Assembly (NCBI GenBank): GCA_012522015.1
Contig: JAAYLD010000016.1
Coordinates: 1 to 62,991 of the forward strand
From: Clostridiales bacterium
Lineage (GTDB): Bacteria > Bacillota > Clostridia > Oscillospirales > CAG-272
Length of the DNA stretch: 62,991 nucleotides
Direction of reading: 5' to 3'
Shown here: piece by piece, positions 6,507 to 16,900 of the stretch
Position numbering within the stretch: the stretch's first letter is position 1
Layout: each line of letters begins with the position of its first letter
Program-made: the position numbers and the translations under genes
The notes under the pieces: model-generated
Databases searched by the model: none
What the model was told of the DNA's origin: nothing
The model's input: the letters and a program-made list of their open reading frames with translations, nothing else

Positions 6507-8756
6507 TCAGATGAGCCTTAGCTGAGCAAAAGTTCCGTCTTTTTCGGATAAAGTTACACCTGTAGCCGGCAGTTTGTTCTTCCTATAACGCGACGGATTC
6601 TCACAGATTCCGTCAAACGGGGCAGCAGTGGCTGATACAATTCGCTGTCCCGATTTAAGATTGAAAAGCTGAACGCCAACTGATGTTCGTGTTTCCTTCA
6701 CCGGTACTTGAGATGAAGATATGATAATCGCTTTTCCGACGCTGTTTACTATCATAACGTCAAAAGGCTCGCCACGCTCAAGAAAAGCGGCAACAGGCGG
6801 AGAAGATGAGCTGTAAGCATTTGTTAGTTTGCGACGATTTGACTTCGTCTCATAAGCTGAGAGGGGGATACGAACGCCTTTGCCATTTTCAAAAAGGAAT
6901 AAAACATAAAAGTCTCTTCTATACTCACGAACGACACACATATTAAGCGTGCCTTCGTCCTCATCAAAATCAAGCTTTGCAGGAACATAATCACCGAGCG
7001 CAGATGCCTTTGTGTCTTCAAAATCAGAGAGTTTTGCCTTGTAAACTTGCACTTTATTTGAAAACATGAGTATTTCATCGCGGTTTTCTGCGTCTTCTTG
7101 GCATACGATAAAGTCGCCTTCCTTGAGCTTCTGCTCATCGTTGCCACGCAGCGACTGCAGCGTTATTTTCTTGAAATATCCGCCTTTCGTCAAAAGAATT
7201 CTGACGTTATAATTGTCAATGAGCGCTTCTTCTGGAATAGGCTCAATCTCTGAGATGCCAATCAACTCTGTTTGACGCGGCTTTCTGTATTTACGTTTTA
7301 TTTCGGTGAGCTGTTTTATTATTTCACCTTTCAGCTTTATATCGTCGTTTATTATGTCCTTAAGGCGCGCAATCTCTGCTTGCAGGCTTTCAATCTCGCG
7401 GATGCGATTTATGATATATTCCTTGTTAAGATTGCGTAGCTTTATTTCAGCTATATATTCCGCTTGTTTTTCATCGATTCCAAAGCCCTCCATGAGGTTC
7501 GGCACAACCATTTTTTCTTCTTCGGTTTCGCGAACTATGCGAATCGCACGGTCGATATCAAGAAGAATTTTGCCAAGACCACGCAGAAGGTGAAGCTTTT
7601 CTTCCATACGTGTTAAATCGTATGTCAGCTCTCGACGGTAGCAGTTGGAGCGGAAGCGTATCCACTCAAGAAGTATGTCAGCAACGCCAAGCGTCTTCGG
7701 CACGCCGTCAATCAGCAAGTTAAAGTTGCACTTAAATGTATCCTCAAGCGGCGTTAAGCGGTACAGCTTCTCCATCAAAGTCAGCACATCAGTACCGCGG
7801 CGGACATCAATCGCAAGTTTAAACCCGGACAGGTCAATTTCATCACGGAAATCAGTGACTTCTTTTAGCTTACCTTCCTTAATAAGCTCAGTAAGCTTTT
7901 TTTGTATCACCTCAATCGTCGTTGTATACGGTATCTCGATGATCTCTATCGTTCCCTTTTTACTGTTGTAAACATATTTTGCACGCAGACGCAAATTGCC
8001 TTGCCCTGTGCGGTAAATTTCCGCCATTTCTTCTCTGTCATAAATGAGCTGACCGCCACCGGGAAAATCAGGGCCTTTTATTATATCAAGCAGCTTATCA
8101 ATTGAAGTTTTTGGGTTCTTAAGCAGCGATATTGTACCGTCGCAAAGCTCGGCAAGATTAAATGAGCATATATTCGACGCCATTCCGACTGCTATACCCA
8201 TATTCGGGTTAGCAAGAATATTGGGGAATGTCGTCGGCAGAAGCACCGGTTCTTTCATCGTACCGTCGTAGTTGTCAACCATGTCAACGGTATTCTTATC
8301 GATGCCACGGAATATTTCGGCGCATATAGGCTCAAGCTTCGCTTCGGTGTAGCGTGGCGCCGCATACTTCATGTCGCTGCTGTAATGCTTCCCGAAACTT
8401 CCCTTTGAATCGATAAATGGGTGTAAGAGCGCGCCGTTTGCCCGTGTCAGGCGAACCATCGTCTCGTATATCGCGGCATCGCTGTGCGGGTTTAGGCGCA
8501 TCGTCTGGCCAACAATATTAGCGCTTTTTGTGCGCGGCCCGTTCATAAGTCCGGCGCGGTACATTGTGTAAAGGAGCTTCCTGTGTGCCGGCTTGAATCC
8601 ATCGATTTCAGGAATCGCGCGCGAAACTATAACCGTCATAACATACGGCATATAATTCGTTTCAATCGTTTCAGTTATTGGCTGATCGATTACTACCGCC
8701 GGCTTTGTGACCTTTGTATTAGCATCGGCGCGCGCTTCATTTTTCTTTCTTGCCAT
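6507..8756 (-). CDS. Type II DNA topoisomerase subunit A (GyrA/ParC family)
   Basis: A 749-residue DNA cleavage subunit. The winged-helix region carries AAPRYTEAKLE with the active-site Tyr near residue 137, and NPHSDAAIYETMVRL is the equivalent of the quinolone-resistance region. A coiled-coil gate (about 360-480) and a reduced beta-pinwheel C-terminus follow. No GyrA-box (QRRGGKG) is seen, so it is closer to a ParC or a clostridial second-type subunit than to true gyrase. No GyrB/ParE partner lies next to it here. At the quinolone contact the usual Gly-Asp-Ser is Ser-Asp-Ala. Confidence 0.88.
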   Translation of the reverse strand: MARKKNEARADANTKVTKPAVVIDQPITETIETNYMPYVMTVIVSRAIPEIDGFKPAHRKLLYTMYRAGLMNGPRTKSANIVGQTMRLNPHSDAAIYETMVRLTRANGALLHPFIDSKGSFGKHYSSDMKYAAPRYTEAKLEPICAEIFRGIDKNTVDMVDNYDGTMKEPVLLPTTFPNILANPNMGIAVGMASNICSFNLAELCDGTISLLKNPKTSIDKLLDIIKGPDFPGGGQLIYDREEMAEIYRTGQGNLRLRAKYVYNSKKGTIEIIEIPYTTTIEVIQKKLTELIKEGKLKEVTDFRDEIDLSGFKLAIDVRRGTDVLTLMEKLYRLTPLEDTFKCNFNLLIDGVPKTLGVADILLEWIRFRSNCYRRELTYDLTRMEEKLHLLRGLGKILLDIDRAIRIVRETEEEKMVVPNLMEGFGIDEKQAEYIAEIKLRNLNKEYIINRIREIESLQAEIARLKDIINDDIKLKGEIIKQLTEIKRKYRKPRQTELIGISEIEPIPEEALIDNYNVRILLTKGGYFKKITLQSLRGNDEQKLKEGDFIVCQEDAENRDEILMFSNKVQVYKAKLSDFEDTKASALGDYVPAKLDFDEDEGTLNMCVVREYRRDFYVLFLFENGKGVRIPLSAYETKSNRRKLTNAYSSSSPPVAAFLERGEPFDVMIVNSVGKAIIISSSQVPVKETRTSVGVQLFNLKSGQRIVSATAAPFDGICENPSRYRKNKLPATGVTLSEKDGTFAQLRLI

Positions 8757-8841
8757 ACCTCACAGGCAGGGTACTCCCCGCCATTCCCTTTTAGAGTATC
8801 ATTTTTTAATCTAATAGCAGAGGGTATCAGCACCTCGCTTC

Positions 8842-9924
8842 CTACAGCTTCATAACTGTATGTCCTGCCGCCCTTATTAAGCGGTTATATATAGCAGGAG
8901 ACAGCCCATCCTCACCAGCAGCGGGCATATATGTGTATATCACATCAATTTTTTTCATCTCACCTATTTCATCAGCGCACCGCAAGCAGTCAAAGAGCCT
9001 GTGCGCGTGAGATGATTCATCACTTGCGCCACCCAGTGTAAGCGCTCTGTCTCCGAATGGGGCAGCGTCTTCATCGTAGCAAATGAAAAGGCAGCTTTTT
9101 TGCTTCATCTCGCTTGCTACAAACGCGACAACATCCTCCCTTTTACCGTCGAGCAGTATAAGGGGCGATCTCGGGGCGTAATGCTTATACTTCATGCCCG
9201 GCGAAAGCGGTTTTTCTACATCTGAACCGTCAATGCCGTCTGCCAGGGTGACATCACTACATACGCAGCGCAGAGCATCCGCCGTAACGGCGCCGGGACG
9301 CAGAATTTTTACGGAGTTTTCGCCGGTCGGCAGCACAACTGTCGACTCAATCCCATATTCGCATTCACCGCCGTCGATTATAGCGTCAACACGCCCGTCC
9401 ATATCCTCGATGACATGCGTCGCTTTTGTAGGCGACGGCCTGCCGGATATATTTGCAGACGGAGCTGCAACAGGCACTTTGCAAAGCGACAGCAATTTAT
9501 GTGCTGTTTCGTGTGACGGACACCGAACGCCGACAGTATCAAGCCCCGCCGTCACGGGTGCGGGTATGTTGATTCTTTTTTTAAGTATAACCGTCAGCGG
9601 CCCCGGCATAAAAGCCCTTGCCAACTTATAAAAAAGCGGCGTTGTGTAAGCAAAGTTTTCCGCATCTTCCGGTTTTGCCACATGAACAATTATAGGGTTG
9701 TCCGACGGTCTGCCTTTTGCCTTAAATATCCGCATAACAGAGCAGTCATCATACGCATTTGCGCCAAGGCCATATACCGTTTCTGTGGGGAAAACGACAA
9801 GACCGCCGCTTTGTATTATATGAGAAGCAACAGTAAGCTCGCCCTCCCTTGCGGGCGCTGAGATGATGAGCGTTTTCTTCTCTACAGATTCGCTGTGAGG
9901 CGAGTTTTTCACATTATTGCTCAT
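8842..9924 (-). CDS. Threonylcarbamoyl-AMP synthase (Sua5/TsaC type)
   Basis: A 360-residue Sua5-type enzyme that makes threonylcarbamoyl-AMP from Thr, bicarbonate and ATP for the t6A37 modification of ANN-decoding tRNAs. Residues 20-210 form the YrdC fold ([37 protein letters not shown]). Residues 240-360 form the extra Sua5 domain, linked by the segment [12 protein letters not shown]. Its start overlaps the prfA stop by 4 bases (ATGA). The prfA-sua5 pairing is common in Bacillota. Confidence 0.95.
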   Translation of the reverse strand: MSNNVKNSPHSESVEKKTLIISAPAREGELTVASHIIQSGGLVVFPTETVYGLGANAYDDCSVMRIFKAKGRPSDNPIIVHVAKPEDAENFAYTTPLFYKLARAFMPGPLTVILKKRINIPAPVTAGLDTVGVRCPSHETAHKLLSLCKVPVAAPSANISGRPSPTKATHVIEDMDGRVDAIIDGGECEYGIESTVVLPTGENSVKILRPGAVTADALRCVCSDVTLADGIDGSDVEKPLSPGMKYKHYAPRSPLILLDGKREDVVAFVASEMKQKSCLFICYDEDAAPFGDRALTLGGASDESSHAHRLFDCLRCADEIGEMKKIDVIYTYMPAAGEDGLSPAIYNRLIRAAGHTVMKL

Positions 9925-10991
9925 ATGACGCTTCCATTCTTCAGACGCTCCGCCGTATCGGCTGTTATAAGCGCGTCTATCATATGATCGATGTCCCCAT
10001 CGAGGAAAGTATCAAGTGAATGAAGCGTCAGACCGATTCTATGGTCGGTAACGCGCCCCTGCGGGTAATTATACGTCCTAATCCGCTCGCTTCTGTCCCC
10101 AGTCCCCACCTGCGAGCGCCTGTCAGCGGCGATCTTTTCCATCTGCTCGCGAAGTTTCATGTCATAAAGTTTCGCCCGCAACAGCTTCATTGCCTTCTCA
10201 CGGTTTTTATATTGGCTGCGCTCGTCCTGACACTCGACAACAATTCCTGTTGGCTTGTGTATCATACGTATCGCAGACTCAGTTTTATTAACATACTGAC
10301 CGCCCGCTCCGCTTGCCTTTATTGTTTCAATTTCAAGGTCGGCCGGGTTTAACTCCACTTCAACATCCTCCACTTCAGGTAAAACGGCTACTGTCGCTGT
10401 GGAGGTGTGGATTCTTCCCTGCGATTCCGTCTCAGGAACACGCTGGACGCGGTGGACGCCGGATTCAAACTTGAACCGTGAATAAGCGCCCTCGCCGGAC
10501 ACTATTAATGTAACCTCGCGGTAACCGCCAAGCTCTGTTGCATTTGCGTTGACGATTTCCACTTTAAAATTGTGCGCTTCCGAATACATTGTGTACATAC
10601 GGGCAAGCACGGCGGCAAATAGTGCCGCTTCCTCTCCACCCGCACCGGCACGTATTTCGATTATAACGTTTCTGTTGTCATTCGGGTCGCGCGTTAAAAG
10701 CAAAATCTTGAGCTCATCAAGTATGGCATCAAGCTTTTCTTCTTTTTCACGAACTTCCTCACGCGCAAGCTCTGAAAGCTCAGGATCGCCTGAGCTTAAA
10801 AGTTCGCGTGCTTCGGCAAGATCCGCTTCGCACTTTTTATATTCGCGGAATTTCTCTATTATCGGTAAAAGCGCCTTATGCTCCTTTGTAAGGCGAGCAA
10901 ACAATTCCCTGTCGCTATATACATTTGGATCAGAGAGCGCCGTTTCAACTTCAACAAAGCGTTCGTCTGCTTCTTTTAGTTTTTCCAGCAT
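9921..10991 (-). CDS. prfA: Peptide chain release factor 1
   Basis: RF1 recognises UAA and UAG in the ribosomal A site and triggers peptide release. The GGQ catalytic loop ([16 protein letters not shown]) is complete, and the family's N-terminal helical domain and the second half up to RVTDHRIG are present. The ATG at 10991 ([12 protein letters not shown]) matches the usual RF1 N-terminus; an in-frame GTG at 11012 would add seven residues. Neither start has a convincing ribosome binding site. The 3' end overlaps sua5 by 4 bases. Confidence 0.95.
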   Translation of the reverse strand: MLEKLKEADERFVEVETALSDPNVYSDRELFARLTKEHKALLPIIEKFREYKKCEADLAEARELLSSGDPELSELAREEVREKEEKLDAILDELKILLLTRDPNDNRNVIIEIRAGAGGEEAALFAAVLARMYTMYSEAHNFKVEIVNANATELGGYREVTLIVSGEGAYSRFKFESGVHRVQRVPETESQGRIHTSTATVAVLPEVEDVEVELNPADLEIETIKASGAGGQYVNKTESAIRMIHKPTGIVVECQDERSQYKNREKAMKLLRAKLYDMKLREQMEKIAADRRSQVGTGDRSERIRTYNYPQGRVTDHRIGLTLHSLDTFLDGDIDHMIDALITADTAERLKNGSVI

Positions 10992-11054
10992 TAATTTTTC
11001 ACGCAGCGCCACCTGTACTACGCTGCTATCCTGTTCCTCGGAAATATTATTTAT

Positions 11055-12470
11055 TTAATGTTTATTAAATGCGAGATGTGCGAGATAAGCCTCGTACAAA
11101 TCAACCTTTGATATTATCTCAAACGGCGCATGCATTGAAAGCACTGGCACACCAAGATCTATCGTATCTATATTTTGGTTTGCGATATACATAGCCACAG
11201 TTCCGCCGCCGCCCTGATCGACCTTACCAAGCTCCGCTGTCTGCCACACGATACCAGCTTCATCGAAAATACGGCGCATGCGTGCAACAGTTTCTGCAGA
11301 GGCATCGTTTGTGCCGCTCTTGCCGCGCGAGCCTGTAAATTTCGTCAAAACTACGCCGCAGCTGCAGATAGCGCTGTTGTTTTTCTCAAAAACTTCGGGA
11401 TAAAGCGGGTCAAACCCAGCGGCAACGTCTGCTGAAAGGCAAACAGAGCTCGCGCGTACGATGTGCTCGTCAGCACCAAGCGTCTTTGAAAGTTCAGATA
11501 TAACATCGGCAAGCAATCTGCCTTTCATACCTGTATTGCCTTCACTGCCTATTTCCTCTTTGTCAGCAAAAATGCACATTGCAGTGTGAGCCGGCGCCTC
11601 AAGCTCGGCGACAGCCATGAGAATCGGGTATGCGCATACACGGTCGTCTTGTCCGTAGCCGCCAAGCATAGCGCGGTCAAGACCAATATCACGTGCCTTA
11701 CCAGCGGGAACAGCACTGAGCTCCGCTGAGATAAGGTCGTTTTCTGTGATTCCGTATTTATCGTAAAGTGTTTTAAGAATAGCAAGCTTCACGCGCTCAT
11801 CGGGAGATTTCGTTTCAAACGGCTCATCCTTTGTCGCGTATGGGCGCGATCCGATGAGTATATTCAAGCCCTCGCCACTAAAAGCACTGTCAAGAGCTTT
11901 CGTAGCTTGATCCTTTGCAAGGTGCGGGAGAAGATCCGTAATGCAGAACACAGGATCGTTTTCATCCTCACCGATATTTACAGAAATAGAAGCGCCATCG
12001 GCTCTGATGACAACGCCATGAAGTGCAAGCGGTATCGTCGTCCACTGGTATTTGCGAATGCCGCCATAATAATGCGTCTTAAGATAGCCAAAGCCGCCGT
12101 CTTCATAAACCGTGTGTTGTTTCAGGTCGAGCCTTGGGGAGTCGACATGAGCCGCAGAGATGCGGATTCCGCTCTCAAGCGGTTCTGTGCCAATGACAAA
12201 CGCCATAAGGGATTTCCCGCGATTGTCAATGTAAAGCTTATCGCCGGGTTTAACATTGTCGCCAAGTTTATATGGCTTGAAGCCTTTTGACTTTAATATA
12301 CGTATCCCTGCGGCAACGGCTTCCCGTTCCGTCTTGCTCTCATCAAGGAATTTTGCATAATCTTCAGCGAAGCGCATAGCAGCTTCGATTTGTTCGGCAT
12401 CACGTACTTCATATACGCTGCGCTTCTTATAAAAAAGCTGTTCTTTGAGTTTTTTTATTTCTTCAGGCAT
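11055..12470 (-). CDS. M18-family aspartyl aminopeptidase
   Basis: A cytosolic two-metal aminopeptidase that removes N-terminal Asp/Glu-type residues. The metal ligands are visible in order: SAAHVDSPRLDLKQ (His, Asp), GYGQDDRVCAYP (Asp), FADKEEIGSEG (catalytic Glu pair) and a His near the C-terminus (SMHAPFE). At 471 residues it has the family length. The ATG at 12470 follows AAAGGAATC; the frame extends 6 codons further upstream but that ATG has no binding site. It lies 42 bases upstream of the prfA frame, so all may be co-transcribed. Confidence 0.93.
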   Translation of the reverse strand: MPEEIKKLKEQLFYKKRSVYEVRDAEQIEAAMRFAEDYAKFLDESKTEREAVAAGIRILKSKGFKPYKLGDNVKPGDKLYIDNRGKSLMAFVIGTEPLESGIRISAAHVDSPRLDLKQHTVYEDGGFGYLKTHYYGGIRKYQWTTIPLALHGVVIRADGASISVNIGEDENDPVFCITDLLPHLAKDQATKALDSAFSGEGLNILIGSRPYATKDEPFETKSPDERVKLAILKTLYDKYGITENDLISAELSAVPAGKARDIGLDRAMLGGYGQDDRVCAYPILMAVAELEAPAHTAMCIFADKEEIGSEGNTGMKGRLLADVISELSKTLGADEHIVRASSVCLSADVAAGFDPLYPEVFEKNNSAICSCGVVLTKFTGSRGKSGTNDASAETVARMRRIFDEAGIVWQTAELGKVDQGGGGTVAMYIANQNIDTIDLGVPVLSMHAPFEIISKVDLYEAYLAHLAFNKH

Positions 12471-12521
12471 TACAATGATTCCTTTCAATTAGTTATAAAT
12501 TAATATATGGATTTTGTTATG

Positions 12522-13097
12522 CTAATCTTTATAATAAAGCCGCAGGTATGTTTCTGCCGCCCGCTCGACACGCGAAACAAACGCTTCTGTTTCCGGATAA
12601 GGTATTTTTTCAAGATTGGTACCATCATCTGAATACGCTTTATCCTCAAGCCAGCGGTCTACAGCTGACGGACCCGCGTTATAAGCTGCGTAAACCGTAG
12701 GCCAACGGGCATAAACTCCATAAAGATACGATAAGTAGTATGTTCCGTATTTTATGTTTGTCGCCGGGTCGTAGAGCATACCAGTTTCATAAGAGTCACC
12801 GAGCAGCGTCGTAAGCCATTTAAATGTTTCCGGCATAATCTGCATAAGTCCGATGGCTCCATCGCTTGACACAGCGCTGCTATCAAAACCGCTCTCGGTT
12901 TTGATAACTGCGTATACAATATATTCCGGCACACCGTATGCTTCAGAATATACACTTATATATTGTGAATAGCTTTGCGGATGGTTTCTTCTGTCTATTT
13001 TATCGAGTATCCCCTCAATTAAGAAGCCAACGGCTACTGACGCTGTGGCTATCATTATTACGACGATACTCCTGATTATGGCTTTTTTCAGTGACAT
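12522..13097 (-). CDS. Membrane-anchored lytic transglycosylase (SLT domain)
   Basis: A 191-residue protein with an N-terminal transmembrane anchor (residues 7-29) and an SLT lysozyme-like domain (about 45-180). AVIKTESGFDSSAVS contains the catalytic Glu, GAIGLMQIMPET is the GLMQ motif, and AYNAGPSAVDRWL completes the substrate cleft. It cleaves peptidoglycan glycan strands to anhydromuropeptides outside the membrane. The ATG follows AAAGGAG closely. It starts 11 bases after the stop of coaE, so the two are co-transcribed. Confidence 0.93.
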   Translation of the reverse strand: MSLKKAIIRSIVVIMIATASVAVGFLIEGILDKIDRRNHPQSYSQYISVYSEAYGVPEYIVYAVIKTESGFDSSAVSSDGAIGLMQIMPETFKWLTTLLGDSYETGMLYDPATNIKYGTYYLSYLYGVYARWPTVYAAYNAGPSAVDRWLEDKAYSDDGTNLEKIPYPETEAFVSRVERAAETYLRLYYKD

Positions 13098-13107
13098 CAC
13101 GCTCCTT

Positions 13108-13716
13108 TTATGTGCGCTGTCTTTTTTCTATAATCTCGTTGTAAATCTCCTTTGCAGCAGACATTAGTTCTTCCGGTGTACCATCGTTTTCAATTGTATA
13201 GTCACACAAGCACCGAAGCTCAGCATCGTCATACTGTGACCCAATGCGTGCTGCTGCCTGTGCTTCTGATATACCATCGCGCTTCATTATGCGTGCTATA
13301 CGTGCGTCTTGGTTTGCAACAACGCATACTGTCACATCACACATTTTGTCAAAACCACTCTCAAAAAGAAGCGGTGCGTCAACAATAGCGGCAGGATAAC
13401 CATCGTTGCGGTAACGCTCAAGGAGCGCCTCTGTAGCCTTTTTTATATGGCGATGGGCGACAGAATTAAGCCGTGAGCGCGCCTCATCGTCAGAAAATAC
13501 AAGGGCGGCAAGTACCGCGCGATTGAGAGAGCCGTCATCGTTTACTACACTTCTCCTAACAGCGTCTGCGATATCTCGAACGCAAGGCGAGCCGGGATAA
13601 GTGATTTCACGATATACCTCGTCAGTATTAATGACAGCAGCTCCAAGTGAAGCCATTGCGGCGGATGCCGCTGTCTTACCTGCTCCACTTCCGCCGCACA
13701 AACCAATTATAACCAT
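13108..13716 (-). CDS. coaE: Dephospho-CoA kinase
   Basis: A 202-residue P-loop kinase that phosphorylates the 3'-OH of dephospho-CoA, the last step of CoA synthesis. GLCGGSGAGKT is the Walker A loop, INTDEVYREI carries the catalytic Asp region, VDAPLLFESGFD is the CoaE signature, and RIGSQYDDAELR is the LID. It leads an operon with the lytic transglycosylase. Confidence 0.95.
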   Translation of the reverse strand: MVIIGLCGGSGAGKTAASAAMASLGAAVINTDEVYREITYPGSPCVRDIADAVRRSVVNDDGSLNRAVLAALVFSDDEARSRLNSVAHRHIKKATEALLERYRNDGYPAAIVDAPLLFESGFDKMCDVTVCVVANQDARIARIMKRDGISEAQAAARIGSQYDDAELRCLCDYTIENDGTPEELMSAAKEIYNEIIEKRQRT

Positions 13717-13885
13717 ATTTATCTCAATATATATATATATAAAAATTCATTGTAATTATACTATATCTTCTTCCTGTTTGCAAGATGTACCACATTCTTT
13801 GGTTCATATATCTATGCGAGTAAAACATACTCGCTATCATCTATATTTAATATGGTTTTATTAACACAGTCACCATATTTTGAGC

Positions 13886-13937
13886 AAAAAACGCATTGCA
13901 TTTATGCTTGTAACAAAGCAAACTGCGATGCGTTTTT
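13886..13937. terminator. Rho-independent terminator after the SLH protein gene
   Basis: AAAAAACGCATTGCA pairs with TGCGATGCGTTTTTT (14 of 15) around a loop of about 20 bases, with A and T runs at the ends. It sits 20 bases after the stop of the giant surface protein on the minus strand and insulates coaE. Confidence 0.75.
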
Positions 13938-13959
13938 TTACTTTTATTAATTTACATAT

Positions 13960-16900
13960 TTAAGCATTTATCTGTTCTCTGAGTATTCTCCGGTCCGGTA
14001 AAACAAGCCTCACTGCAACAGCGGCGACCTCAGCGCGCGTAATATAATCATCTCCGTAAAACGTCCCCTTTGTATCGCGCCCCGTAAGGACGCCGGCTTG
14101 GTAAAGGAGCAGGATATATTCATCGTAAATCCCGCTGCCATTTACATCAGGTGGCAGCACCCCCTCATTTATGGCGACAAGTTCGCTTTTATCTATTGCG
14201 CGGGCGAGTATATATGAAAGCTGCGCCCTCGTACACGGCTTTGTGTAATCATCGAAATCACAGTCGTTTATTATACCGTTTCCAATAGCATAGTCGACGT
14301 ATCGGATGTACCAGCTCTCATTTGCTTTATTATTTTCAAATACCCCGCCCCCGCTCGTATAAATATTATGTATGACAGCGGCAATTTTTATTGCCTCAGC
14401 TATCGTCACCGGATCTGACGGGCGGAAAATTCCGTTGCCGTCCCCCACCATTAAGCCAAGTGAGACTACATCGCGAACATAGCCATAACCATTCGTTCCA
14501 TACCATGAATCCTCGTCTGTATCGCGGAATCCGGTATATTCATGAGTCATGGTAAAGTTGGCTAACCCTGAACGTTCCTTCGTTGTTTCTATAAATTCAA
14601 CATAAATAAAATGATCGCGGCTCACTCTTGTGAAGTTGAATTCATCAGCAGCAGGAAACTCTAACCCGTCAGCTATGATTTTTGATGCTTCATAACCAAC
14701 ATCAGGCATTATTATAATCGCCAGCGAATCTCTATCGGCAACTAATATCTTTCCCGCAGGATATACAGTACCACCCGCACTGCACGTTATAACCACCGTA
14801 TGATATATATCAACAACCGGTTCGCTGATGCTACCTTTATCGATTATCTTAAAATCAAACTTAACGCTGCCTTGATAATTGCCACACCCGTAAAGCGTCA
14901 CTGTCGCTATGCCGGGGCCGACGTTATTTTCGTATGAAATAAAATAATCATAACCAATTCTAAGTGATGTTTTTATATCCTTGCGAATAGGCTGCCCTGT
15001 ATAAATCTCATCATATGTATTGATGACAAAATCCGAAACATCAATATGTTTTGGTACAATCGACGCTTTTGATGTTGCATTGAATGTAAAGATATAGTTT
15101 TCCGCATCGCTACCCGTGACGTTGCGCGCAGCGTCAAAACCTGACGCGGTGACTATTATATTTTCCCCCGCATCAGCGCTGGAATACATTGCTGTAATCC
15201 CTGATGAATTTACAAAAACATCATCGCCGGGTATTGTGCCGCCATCGATGTAAACAGACGAAACTGTCGCATACTGTGTGCCGTCGTATACTTTATCACT
15301 TGCTGTAAATGCAACAGCAGCAGCTTTTCGCAGCACGTTAAATGAGGCCGGTATAAAAACAATGTCATAACACGGAGCGGTGGGTAATTCCCCGGAAACG
15401 GCAATGCCAATAGTACCGCGATTAACAGCGTATTCACCTGCGGCAAGGTATCCGGCTTTGCTGTACCTGGCATTTGTGCCGTCCGCACACATGATAAGCG
15501 GCGAGCCGACAAAAGAATCCCCAGGCATCAGCGCTGCCACCGGCGCCACTGCCCTTTCCCCTATATATTCTGCTGTATAGCTATATAAATGATTAGATTT
15601 TGAGTAAACTCCGTATTCGACATCAGCGCCAGCTGCCGTGATTTTTACCTGCCGCGGCATAACGGTGAAAGTTATGCCTGTAAATGCTACGTCATAACAA
15701 AAAGTAATATCTTCTCCACCCGCCCCGGAAACTATAGCAGTATCTGGTACAGTATTATACTCCCCCGCGACATAATAACCGCCCAAAGAAAAATGCGGCC
15801 CCTCCCCTGTAACCTGACGGATCTGTGCCCCAAAAGCTAAATTCTCGCCGCTGACAAGCGAATATCCGGGTGCTAATGATACAACCACATCGTCAGTCGA
15901 TGTAATCTCCCCGTATTCGTATGAATTAGAAGGGGCACGGCCTCCTATGCTCACAACAGCAAGCGGTAACGGGCGTTTTATAACCGTAAAACTGCCTTTT
16001 ACTGTTATATCGTAATAATCGGTTACATCACAAATATCCCCCATACCGTCCGATTCAAGAATATGAAGCGTGTTACCTTTTCTGAAGGCATACTCCCCTG
16101 GTACAAGATAGCCTGATGACGTGAAGCTTACATCACCACCATCCTTCGCAACAAGCCCGGGCGCGCCGGACAAAAATCCGCCGGATGCAACCTCAACAGA
16201 CAGTTCAAAAGAACAAAAAGGCACCTCTGCCGATGAAATTACGCCGAATATGAACGTATCGGCTCCGTAAGTCGCCGTCACCATGACAGCACGCTTTACA
16301 ACCTCAAATATACCGGCATAAACAAAAGAATAACAACTCGTTATGTCTGTGCCGCCATTTTTGATGATAAAGTTATTGCCTTTTGTTATTTTATATGTCC
16401 CCGGGACAAGATTTCCGCATATTGTATATTCCGGAGCATCGCCCGTGCCAAAACAGGAAAGCGAAACCTCTCCCTCCGCAACTTCATCATCCGGCAAAAG
16501 GCCTGTAGAGACCGGCTGCAGTGCCGTTTTATGCGTTATTTCGCCGTATACATATTCAGGCTTAAGCGCGTCCACTGTTACTGTTACGATGAGCGGCGCG
16601 ACGGTAAAGCCTTTTGATTTATATGTAATGTCGTAATTATCCGATACATCAACGCCGCCCTTGGCGACAGAAAGCGTCCCTCGGTCAATTCTATATTCGC
16701 CAACTACAAGCCGGCTGCCCTCTTTTATGTAAACGGGCGCATCGCCCGATGCGCTGACAATGGTAGGCGCTCCTGTGAGCACGTCCTCCGGCGCAAGTGT
16801 ACCCTTTATAACAGTGAAACCAAAGCTGCTTGAATATAAGACTTCGCCATATGAAAAAATAGCGCCGTCAGTTGTGTCCGCCGTCACTTCAATCGCACGG

